From assembly GCF_963678635.1 (NCBI RefSeq), contig NC_087063.1, forward strand, positions 20,530,701 through 20,590,700: a stretch of DNA of 60,000 nucleotides. Reading direction: 5' to 3'. A program made the translations under genes and the position numbers. Shown in pieces: positions 26,386-35,700 of this stretch. The stretch is from Symsagittifera roscoffensis. Taxonomy: Eukaryota; Xenacoelomorpha; Acoela; Convolutidae. How positions within the stretch are numbered: the first letter of the stretch is position 1; every line of letters begins with the position of its first letter. Under the pieces are notes generated by a model. The model saw nothing but the letters and a program-made list of their open reading frames with translations. It did not search any database and was not told the DNA's origin.

Positions 26386-28189
26386 GCCGACAAATTGGAT
26401 CCCTCGATCGCTCAAATTCCCACCCAGCCAACCTCCAAACTCAAATCCCAATTATCCCACTTTTTGCTTTCCCGCCACCCGATTCTCCAGTTGTTAATAT
26501 ACCATCAAGCATGAATTCTGATACTAACTCAGATATATCAGTTTTTCATACCATCTCACAATTTAACAACTCCGATGTAGAAACTCCGGACGAATTCGCA
26601 GACTCCGAACCATCTCCCTCTACCCATACCCAGACCAACTCCTCAGCTTTTTCAAAACCCCCCTTTCGACCCATCCAAACCAGTCATCCACTCCCATCCC
26701 TTTCCACTCCTTCTTACGCTTCCCAAGTAACTCCAACCTATTCTCCCTTTAATTCCGACAGATCACATAATAACTCCCCAGATAATATTCAAATTTCTGA
26801 AGAAATTGACAATTTTATTACACTGCAACAACAATTAACAAACCCCCACACTCTTACGATACATCAACTATCATCAACAGTAACATCATCAAATCCACCA
26901 ACTTCTACACCCTCTTTAGATTACACTCCGTCATTAGCTCAATCATCCACATCCACCGAAACACCTACCAGCACTAACCGAGATTACCGCACTCTTAAAC
27001 GAAAACTCCCAAATCACCCATTTCCAATCAAACCCGGAACAGCCTGAGAATATATCAACCACCCAGAACACAAGAAATTTTCTTGAAATAACCCTACCCT
27101 CATTTCCACAAAATACCCTAAATACTTCTACCATTGCTAATTAAACACGAAGTTTTGTTGATGAGCACGTTTTAATGGCAACACTTCATTGGACAGCTTA
27201 CTACAATTATACTAACCCCCTTTGTCTACCACTAACTAACACTAATGAAAATATCGAGAAAAACAAAAATATACTATATAAACTCACCACATCATTAACA
27301 CCTCGACAATTTACTTACGTTGGATATAAAAAATAATTAAAAACATTCACCGCACCCCGAGCTAACGGTTTCTCAAAAGAATACTACGATTATAATATCA
27401 TCCGTCCAAACCAAGATCAATTTTTAGACGAAGATCGCTTTGCAAACCCGCAACTAACCGAAATTTTTTTTATTAAAACACCATACCTATTTACACTTAA
27501 TATTTTTGATAAAAAGCACGATCAAATAATTTCAGAAGCACTAGTTGACATACAAGCATATGAAAGCTTCTATGATAAATTTCAGTTATTTTGACTAACC
27601 TTTCACTTTCTTTCACCACAGGAACGCGATTTGCACTGTTCCCACGATATAATGTTACGCACTAAGCAAACGCACACTTATACATATTATCGTTTTATAC
27701 AAAACCATTTTGATTCACACACACACACCATCACGACAACCCCACCATCGTTTCCAGTTTATTAACTCAAATTACACATCACCATTCTTTCTTAATTTTT
27801 TATATTGCATTAAAAATACTAACCTCCACGGCATCCTCCGCAACTATGACCCAGTTACCCAAATGTATATTTTCTGTCCCATCAAGAAGACCTTCAATGA
27901 TGAAGAATCAAGACCCTTCATTATCTCGCAAGAAGTCATACAACCTATCGAAACCCCCATACTAGAATTTATTCATAATACTAAATATAGTTATAAAATT
28001 TACAACCTAATTCAACACACACCTTATGAGTTCGCAGTAGGCACACAAAAACTAAACACAATCAAAGCACTTCAATTGCTTTGGCCACTGCTACAAACTA
28101 AAAATGTCATAGACATACTAGCCAAGTTATTAACAACATCAGACTTGATTCACGACATCTTCCCACATGGCTTTTTCCCAGATGAATAA
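26382..28189 (+). pseudogene. ORF-g of copy 1, interrupted
   Basis: This is homologous to the 601-codon frame 45694-47499. The Ser/Pro/Thr-rich N-terminal third is open (26382-27047) and ends at a TGA where the intact copy has an Arg codon. Additional frameshifts follow. The C-terminal part is open again at 27710-28189 and ends in the same segment (DIFPHGFFPD). Confidence 0.8.
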
Positions 28190-29732
28190 GGTAAATATGA
28201 AATAAAATACTTTTAACTAATAAATTCAAAATTGTACTAGCCATTTTTTATCAATGTTTAAATTATTCTTTTAGTCTTCACACCACAATCATCTGCAAAA
28301 CAGAAAAAAGACAAATAAAAATACAAATTTGTTAATTTATAATAACACTCCTAAATCTTTCGCACTAAATAATGTAGTAAAATTCATACCTAATGTAGTA
28401 ATTTCATTTTTAAATTATTTCCCCAAGAAGCAATAAAATTAAATATGTTGAAAATTTATAATTTTAAACTTCCCCAAAAGCAGTAAAATTCAATTTCTAT
28501 GCAATAAATTCATAAAATGAGAAAACAGTACTAACCTTTTCAATATTTTCATTCATTCGCACAAGCATTCTATCCAAATTTGCACAGCTCGCCCACGAAG
28601 AATTGTTTAATTAATGATTTTATGTTTCAAGTTTTCATAAACAACAACTCAAACAAGCAATAACAAGTTTCAAACTTTTCCTTAACCCGGTTGGAAAGGA
28701 ATTATATACTAAACCAAACTAACCAACGCAGCTTACTAAACACCACAAATCATAAAACAACAGCATGACTAAGAAAAGAAAACCAACGGTACCCAAACCG
28801 GGTTAACCCAGCTTAAAACTGGATAATTTACTCTTTTGAAGACTATTATGAAGTCTAAGAAAAAAATAATAAAACACAAAAAAGTCGCAAGACAAATCCA
28901 AACCAAAAACAATTTGATTTTTGAAAAAACGACACAACCAAAGTAACATAAGAAAGACCAGAAAAAACCAACATAAAATGTTATCACAAAACAGGACCTC
29001 TCAAAGAAACAGCATGAAATCATACTCCCACTCCTGGCCTAACCCACCAGAGAAGGACGTCCTGAGCATTCTTATAGACGACCTAACCCACCGCGCTACA
29101 CCCACGCTTTGTTACCACACTTCAATTTTTAATAAGAGGTACTCAAGGGTGAGTAACTCTTCAAAATAACCGAACTAAAATAAAACTCTTTTGTGAAAAC
29201 AACTAAGAGCATGACTAAAAACCAAATTAACAAAAGTTTATAAAATGTAAATCATAATATGCAGTATATAGATCATACACAACAACAAAGACGAACGTCC
29301 AAAGACTAGACGATCCCATCACATTCGAACAAAAGAATGGCTAAACACAACCGACATCCCGTCCACAATCACGACTCAGAAGATTTAGAGTACGACTTGA
29401 CTTCGCAGAAAAGGACTTCATTGAACTAGACCAATGACCACCTCGATGTTCAAGTATACGTACAGATCCGAATTACAAGGCATCCCTTCCAAACACGATT
29501 TTCACGCCATTCCCAGACGAGGCTGCACACAAAACAGTTCTCTACTAATACAAAAAAAACTGACATAGCAAACCATTTTGAAATTGGATTGATTTCATTG
29601 GGGATCACAGTCGTTGTCGAATGACAAGATAACAATTTCCTATCCCTGATTCCAGCGTCCTGGAACGTTCTTCTTCAAGAGGAACCGGATAAGAAAATGA
29701 TGTTTGCCAAATACCAACGATTATCATCCCCC
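28190..29732 (+). other. 3' non-coding region of copy 1
   Basis: This is collinear with 47500-49113 of copy 2 and lacks long open frames. It carries repeated AGTAAAATT/AGTAATTT motifs (28370-28530), a CCGG-containing segment near 28685-28810, and a 90-base block at 29382-29471 identical to 48710-48799. The final part next to the LTR is deleted. Confidence 0.7.
29382..29471 (+). promoter_or_regulatory. 3' block identical between the two copies
   Basis: This 90-base non-coding block has no mismatch to 48710-48799, whereas the sequences on both sides differ. A small stem CATTG/CAATG with an 8-base loop lies in its centre. Such conservation in a dead copy implies that the block was constrained before insertion; a cis-acting RNA or DNA role is inferred. 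Confidence 0.6.
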
Positions 29733-30090
29733 CTGTGAAATATTTAATATTAACCAATCATATTCCATCAAACTAACAACCCACTTATTTGTAAGTGCTG
29801 AAATTACTTGTAATTTCAGCACCAGAGAGATTTGAATTTAACTTAGAAATTAGTTACCTCTCCCAGAGAACTCCAGCAGTCGCAATAAGCCCGTATACTC
29901 TAGATCTATTGTGCCTAGCAGAGACTAGTTAAACACCCTGAGACTAGTAGATATAAGAGTAAGATTAGGGTCGGTATTAGACTAAGAGGTTGCACGAATC
30001 TATCCGGCCGAAAATAAGATGGCGTGACGATCAGACGGTGTACCCTATCCGAAATTACTCTATGAGTTATACACCCTACAACATAACTCA
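29733..30090 (+). repeat. 3' LTR of copy 1, 5'-truncated
   Basis: This matches 12312-12763 but has only one copy of the segment duplicated in the 5' LTR. It lacks the first 50-odd bases of the LTR. The end ACTCA is directly followed by the target duplication CGAC (30091-30094). Confidence 0.9.
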
Positions 30091-30608
30091 CGACGCCAAA
30101 CTGGTCTTTGTTTTTTCAAGACTTCAAGGATTTAGCTTAGGCCGCTCGGCGCTTTTTCTTCCCCCATCGGCAAATTTTTTATGTAAATTTTTTTTTGAAT
30201 TCTCATTATCTGATCGTTACGAAAAATGGCATGCGGACTAATCAAAAATTTGACCCTAATATTTGGTTTTGAACTTAATCTTGTAGTTCCCCTCGTTACA
30301 CCGTAAAAAGGATATTTATGTGAGGTGGGGTAAAATAAAAAAGAGCTGTTGTTAAGAAAATCTCAAAAAAATTGTGTATGACCGTTGGTTTTAACGTTTA
30401 ACCTCAGCTGATAGCCGTTTTCTTTTTTGTATTTTGTGAACTTTTGGTTAATCTCAACAAAAAATGCTTAATTTGCCTGAATTGTTTTTTTAAAAAATAA
30501 TATTCATTATCACTTACAGTCAGTAATGTATACAAACAAAAGTTTGTCAAAATGAAATTCTTTGTATCGAATTTATCGAATTTTAAACTATCTTCCTTTC
30601 CTTCTTTC
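30091..30608. other. Host spacer between the two retroelements
   Basis: About 510 bases of non-element sequence lie between the right target duplication of copy 1 (30091-30094) and the left one of copy 2 (30605-30608, TTTC). It is AT-rich, with no supported gene. Confidence 0.7.
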
Positions 30609-31018
30609 TGGAACCTGATCTAAACTACATTTTATGATTGGATAAATTAAATTTTTTACCAATGTAAAGTATTTAATATTAACCAATCATGATCCATCTA
30701 ACTAACAACCCACTTATTTGTAAGTGCTGAAGTTACTTGTAATTTCAGCACCAGAGAGATTTGAATTTAACTTAGAAATTAGTTGGACTCTCCCGAGCAC
30801 TTCAGCAGCCGCAATAAACCAGTATACCCTAGATCTATTGAGCCTAGCAGAGACTAGTTAAACAACCTGAGACTAGATAGTATAAGAGTAAGATTAGGAT
30901 CGGTATTAGACTAAGAAGTTGCACGAATCTATCCGGCCGAAAATAAGATAGCGTGACGAGCAGACGGTGTACCCTATCCGAAATTACTCTATGAGTTATA
31001 CACCCCAGTCCTAACTCA
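30609..31018 (+). repeat. 5' LTR of copy 2
   Basis: This 410-bp LTR starts TGGAACC and ends AACTCA. It is identical to 49114-49523 except T at 30653 versus G at 49158. A near-perfect hairpin of 13 bp with a 2-base loop occupies 30724-30751. AATAAA occurs at 30813-30818 and a TATAAGAG box at 30881-30888. Confidence 0.95.
30881..30888 (+). promoter_or_regulatory. Candidate TATA box in the LTR
   Basis: TATAAGAG lies about 138 bases before the LTR end and would place transcription start near 30910. The same element is present at the equivalent place in the copy 1 LTRs. No experimental support can be inferred from sequence alone. Confidence 0.35.
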
Positions 31019-31020
31019 TC

Positions 31021-31043
31021 TGGTGCGACCATAAGTCTCGAAC
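31021..31043 (+). other. Primer-binding site candidate
   Basis: TGGTGCGACC begins two bases after the LTR. Its complement ends in CCA, as a tRNA 3' end would, and the following bases (to about 31043) include CTCGAAC, complementary to a T-loop GTTCGAG. Spacing to the T-loop is one base short of a standard tRNA, and I could not assign a specific tRNA. Confidence 0.6.
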
Positions 31044-31105
31044 AAGACCTTAATAGATTAGAATTAACCAAAATAGATTAGAAATTAGACAAAAACATTT
31101 ACAAA

Positions 31106-31339
31106 ATGTTATACGACAATAATTTAATCGAAATGTCTCTACGACTCAATAGATCAGAGCCAATATTCCGAACCATAACAGAACTACCCGGAATTGGAAG
31201 AAGACCTCGAACCAAAGACGACATACGACAAAGTAGAAACTTGCCGTATAGTTATATGATAGTTCGGCAAAAGCCAGAACAAACTTTTATATTTAGAATA
31301 CTACTGGCAATGAATTTAGATTTCCATTTGCAAACATAA
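31106..31339 (+). CDS. ORF-a, 77-aa leader protein of unknown function
   Basis: This is an open frame directly after the LTR/PBS region, present with the same length in copy 1. The product is basic, with several Arg clusters (RPRTKDDIRQSR) and a short hydrophobic C-terminal half (FIFRILLAMNLDF). It has no signal peptide, zinc motif or catalytic residues. A TATTTCAG acceptor-like site 26-31 bases after its stop is also conserved. It could be a regulatory leader peptide, an accessory protein, or the first exon of a spliced product. Conservation of frame in two diverged copies supports coding. No known family is recognised. Confidence 0.55.
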   Translation: MLYDNNLIEMSLRLNRSEPIFRTITELPGIGRRPRTKDDIRQSRNLPYSYMIVRQKPEQTFIFRILLAMNLDFHLQT

Positions 31340-31560
31340 AACCTTGAAGTTACTCTTCAAAATTATTTCAGGCGCTAAACAAAATTATTAATATACAATA
31401 ACGATTGATAAAAAAATCTTAGATCGTTCTCCTAAAACTCTGCAGTATTATACAAAATATGTTTGAAAAATATTTATTGAAAAATAAAAATAAAAATTAG
31501 TAGCATGACAATAAATGGTTAGTAATCATAAATCATCCTGTTGTTCCAGCTCCATCACCT

Positions 31561-31802
31561 AAAACATAACAGCAATCATAAACCCACTAATATCATCAAA
31601 ACACTAAATCTTTCCTTTACACACATTTAAAAATTTATTAAAACTTAAATTCACTTAATTTTAAAACCAGATCATCAAGGCTTATCCTTGGATCTTAAAT
31701 CATTTTCTACTTAATTAAATTTCAAATTTGATCATCAAGGCTTATCCTTGGATCAAACAGAACAACTTTGTTCTCCCCCACCCACTTAATTAGTGTCTAA
31801 CG
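31561..31802 (+). repeat. Copy 2-specific leader insert with two direct repeats
   Basis: Copy 1 joins the flanking sequences with only a few bases between. The insert contains a 25-base direct repeat beginning GATCATCAAGGCTTATC at 31670-31694 and 31730-31754 (60-base period). Each repeat unit is itself partly palindromic (GATC and AAGG/CCTT ends). Confidence 0.7.
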
Positions 31803-31968
31803 ACCTCAAACGTCGATTCACTACCCAACCCTTTCTAAAGACCTAAGACTAATAGAAATTTTTAAACAAAACTAATCATTCAAATTAGGATAAACAGTGA
31901 AGAACTTCGGTTATTCATCCTTCACTTGACCCCCCCTCTTACTAGACCCAGGATAAATCTTAGACTTA

Positions 31969-31976
31969 GTAAGTTT
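31969..31976 (+). promoter_or_regulatory. Candidate splice donor in the leader
   Basis: GTAAGTTT matches the nematode 5' splice-site consensus closely and is conserved at 13477-13484 in copy 1. It lies in the leader before Gag-Pol, the place from which retroviruses splice their subgenomic envelope RNA. A matching TTTTCAG occurs at 41773-41779. Use is inferred. Confidence 0.35.
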
Positions 31977-32000
31977 AAAATAGTATCTAACGAACTACTC

Positions 32001-32088
32001 GCGTTCTAATTATACCTGAACCTTGTGGATCGATTTACTATTCTCCAACCCTTGAACACAATCACTACCCCTAAGTAAGATTAAGTAA
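32001..32088 (+). promoter_or_regulatory. Leader block identical in both copies
   Basis: These 88 bases are identical to 13509-13596, and high identity (a few changes) continues for another 60 bases. It is non-coding and lies between the candidate donor and ORF-b. A packaging signal, internal ribosome entry or other RNA element would fit its place between LTR and gag. Confidence 0.6.
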
Positions 32089-32271
32089 GTTAACACCTTA
32101 ACTTATACTAGCCACGAGAAAGTAAAAAATCATTCTTCGGAATCGATATACTTTTCTCTCCAACCCTGAACAAACAGACCCAGGTTAAGCTAACCAAAAA
32201 ATCGTAAGAACTAACAGTTTAGGAAAATAGAAATCATTTAACAACCCTTTGCATCCGTCATTCTAAACCTT

Positions 32272-32739
32272 ATGTCATTTAAAAACCTAGGAAATAAACA
32301 AACAATCGTTTTACACAATTGTGAAATAGATAACAAAAAATACGACCTTGTAATCACACCTCATACACAAACAGTTGGATACATTCGAACAAAACGACAA
32401 ACACTAAAGAGAAAAATAATAACTAAACAAAGACAAATAACACGAAAAAGATTTTCAAAAAATCGAAACGCATTTTCAGAATCAGAAACCAACAGTTTAC
32501 ACGAACTCTACAAACTAAAAGAATCAATAGATAAAAATTGCCCAATTCACGATCAATTATATTTCTCTGACTCAGAAACAACTTCAAATTCATCACAAAG
32601 AGGAAAAAGAAGAATAAAAAAGCAGTACAAACACAAACCAGTACATTTATACAATTGGAATCAACCAATTCGACACATTAATAATTATATATTAACAGTC
32701 ATCGAACGAAAAAATGAGCTCAACGCACACTCCAGGTGA
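32272..32739 (+). CDS. ORF-b, basic 155-aa protein upstream of Gag-Pol
   Basis: The frame starts at ATG 32272 and overlaps the Gag-Pol start by 26 bases in another phase. The product is strongly basic in its central part (for example KRKIITKQRQITRKRF) and has one acidic Ser/Asp patch (YFSDSETTSNSS). These features suggest a nucleic-acid-binding or nuclear protein. Copy 1 has the same frame except for one nonsense change. It has no zinc finger. It recalls the extra ORF upstream of gag in some very large plant Ty3/gypsy elements, but only in position; I see no sequence similarity. How Gag-Pol is translated downstream of this ORF is not clear: leaky scanning, reinitiation or splicing are options. 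Confidence 0.6.
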   Translation: MSFKNLGNKQTIVLHNCEIDNKKYDLVITPHTQTVGYIRTKRQTLKRKIITKQRQITRKRFSKNRNAFSESETNSLHELYKLKESIDKNCPIHDQLYFSDSETTSNSSQRGKRRIKKQYKHKPVHLYNWNQPIRHINNYILTVIERKNELNAHSR

Positions 32740-35700
32740 AGAAACTCCAGATGATGATGAAATCTTTCCTTTTATAGTAGACGCAGATACTGATAGAGGA
32801 CAACACATATTTTGTCAAAATTTACTCGTAAATTTATTTGAACCCGGAATTAGTCCATGTAAAACAGAGTTCCCAGATGTAAAAATCAAAAGACAAATCA
32901 TAGACCACTACTTAAAAGATATATGCAACATAACACAACAGTATGGAATCTACTCCATAGAATTCACCTCACCAAACCATAATAATAGAAAATATACAAT
33001 TCAAACAGACGATCTTGATTTAGAGTTTTCAAAAGTTTTTTCAGAATATATAAAAAGCATCCAATATCAAAACTCACAAAGAGCAAACTCCATATTCACC
33101 AATGAAGTTTTCGCAATAATATATAGTTATATTTCGATATTAGAAAACGAAATCCCAATAACAAATGTCTCACCGACAGAAACATCTAAACATTTGAAAG
33201 TACGACATGAAATCACACTACTCTCTAGTTATTTAAACATCATTAAAGAAAATTTCACGAAAGACGACGTTTCACAACATACAAAACACGATCTACAAAA
33301 AATTTTGGCATGGTTCATAATAGATTATTTCACACACAATATTGATTTAATTGCACAAGCAAGAAAAAATTTTAGACCCCAAAATTCGAACGATGATACC
33401 GCTATCACAGAACAATCAGATTATGTTTGGGACCCCGAATGGTCTCATCCCGCATTTATAAGCTTTCCACAATCAATCTCAAGTCAAGCAATAGGTACAA
33501 TATCTTACATAAGAGATTATGTAAGAGTAATACCATTAACAATTGATGCAACACCATTAAACTATAATACATTTTTACCCGATACACAAAATAATAGTTT
33601 AAACTCTACAGTTATACACAATGAAAACCTCAATGGAACTAGGAATCTTACTCAACAAGATATCCAGACACCATCACACTTCATAAATGAAGAAATTGTA
33701 CACACAACAACTACACAACAAAGTATTTCACCAATACGCCCAAATTTAACAACACCAAGAAATACAAATCCTTCACAAACACAGGTAACCTTACAATCAA
33801 CCGTTAAACCTTCGGTTGCCCCTAAATATTCACATATGGATTACCAAACATACAGACCCATGACAATACCATCAAAAACACGCAAAACATTCACTAGAAA
33901 CAACTTTGCAGACCATAATTATAATTATACACATCCATCAAAAACATATAATCAACCACAAAGAAATTTTAACCAATATACAAGATCTCGAAATTGGGAT
34001 AACCCAATGGCCCAACCTAATTCAACAAATTTCCAAACAAATCCTCCACGGGATCACAGTGAAAATTACCCATTTTTTCAACAAAATAAAAATAAAAAAC
34101 AGACATCTTATCAAATGGATTATTTATCCTCAGATGATGATTTCTTACAACCAGATATATTTGCACAAAATACTCAAGAATATCGTAGACAAGGAATACA
34201 GAGAACACGTACAAATCATAGAAATTTTTCTCCACAACCAATAGATGCACAACATCAACAACCAATTCAACAACAAAATTTAATTAATACACAATCTTTT
34301 CAACCAATTCAACAACAAAATCCAATGACTGCACACTCGTATCAAGCATCACAAATGCAAAATGAAATACCACTCCCATATTATCTCCAACAACATGAAA
34401 TAACAAGAAACCAACTTTCAAATTTTTCTCAAATGCCAAATGCAGCAGAATCATTACAAATGACAATGAATCCATACCTTATGGGTGGATCATCAATAAC
34501 ATCAAACAAACCTTTAATGGTTTTCACAGGAACAGACCCTGAATACTCTGTAGAAGATTATTTAAATGCAGTAACAGCAAACCTGATTTTAAATATTGGA
34601 CCTGAACCAATTAATACGCCACTACATCAAAATTGGATACATCGACGCACAGCGTTAATACAAACAACCTTAGATGGCGCAGCCCAAAAATGGTTTTCAG
34701 TACTACCTCTAGAAATAAAATCAAACTGGAAAAGATTTACACAAGAATTTTCAAAAATGTTTGACTCCGAAAGAAACAAACAACAACAAAGAGTTTTATG
34801 TAATGAAATTCGCAGATTACCAAACGAAACCATCAAGCAAATAGCAGTACGAATCGAAACACTAGTTCGAAAAGCATATTCATTAAATACACATGACTAT
34901 AAAAACACAAAGATGACAGAAATCTTAATGATGACCTTAACACCACAATTAAGGAAAATAGCAATAAAAAAGAGAGCATCCCATCCTTCTTCAATTCGAG
35001 AACCAGATTTAGATTTTCGAAAACTAGTAGACAAATTAGAACAAGCAGAAATCACGATGAAACTAGAAGAAACGGAAAATCTGAAATTACAATACGTTAA
35101 CAGAATTGAAACGACTCCCACTAATATTAATAATATACAGGAATCAGAGACAGACCTCGTTGAAAAAATCACTGAAATACTCAATATCTACGAAAAGAAC
35201 CCAAACTTTAAAGGCAAACCATCTTTCAAAAAATGGTGTAATTATTGCCGACGATACGGACATAGTATTTCCGAATGTAGACAAAAACAGCAAGACAATC
35301 AAAATAAACCTCAAAAATATAAAGAACCAAATAAATCATTCTATCAATACATGAAAAAAGATCAAAATCTACCGAACAAAACAGTCCACAGCAACAACAG
35401 TTCAGGAAAACCACTCCCGAACAATACAAATTATACAAGAAATCAATCACCATATAACTCAAGTTATAGAGGAAGATCACCAGAACGAAGAAACACGTAT
35501 AATTCATCACAAAATCACTACAATAGACCAAATAGTCGAAATAACTACTCCAGATCAAATTCAAATACACAACGATTTGTTTCTAGATCTAATTCCCAAT
35601 CAAGAAATAACTACTATCCAAACAACCAATCACGAAATTCATCATACAATAGGAATAGAAACTACTCCTATAATCGAAATAGAAGTTATTCAAACAACCG

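Larger units (their letters stand above)
12258..30090 (+). mobile_element. Ty3/gypsy-class giant LTR retrotransposon, degenerate copy (copy 1)
   Basis: The element starts TGGAACC at 12258 and ends ACTCA at 30090, flanked by CGAC at 12254-12257 and at 30091-30094. Its internal sequence is collinear with the intact copy at 30609-49523 along its whole length, so it belongs to the same family. It is inactive: ORF-b and ORF-g have nonsense changes, gag is split by frameshifts, the protease catalytic Asp is Glu, the Tyr codon of YLDD is TAA, and about 0.8 kb covering the integrase zinc finger and DDE core is deleted near 20715-20735. The 3' end of the internal region and the first 50-odd bases of the 3' LTR are also lost. 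Confidence 0.93.
31340..32271 (+). other. Long non-coding leader of copy 2
   Basis: This stretch of about 930 bases holds TTTCAG at 31365-31370, a segment of about 240 bases (31561-31802) absent from copy 1, the donor-like GTAAGTTT at 31969-31976, and the 88-base block identical in both copies at 32001-32088. A stem with CAGTGAAG and CTTCACT arms around 31892-31927 is conserved in copy 1. Confidence 0.7.

Noticed and set aside
31670-31754. CRISPR-like repeat-spacer-repeat
   Set aside because: Only two repeats occur, inside a eukaryotic LTR element leader; this is a simple direct repeat.
32714-32739. Programmed -1 frameshift from ORF-b into Gag-Pol at the AAAAAA run
   Set aside because: Gag-Pol is in the +1 phase relative to ORF-b, and the -1 phase meets a stop at once; Gag-Pol also has its own ATG.
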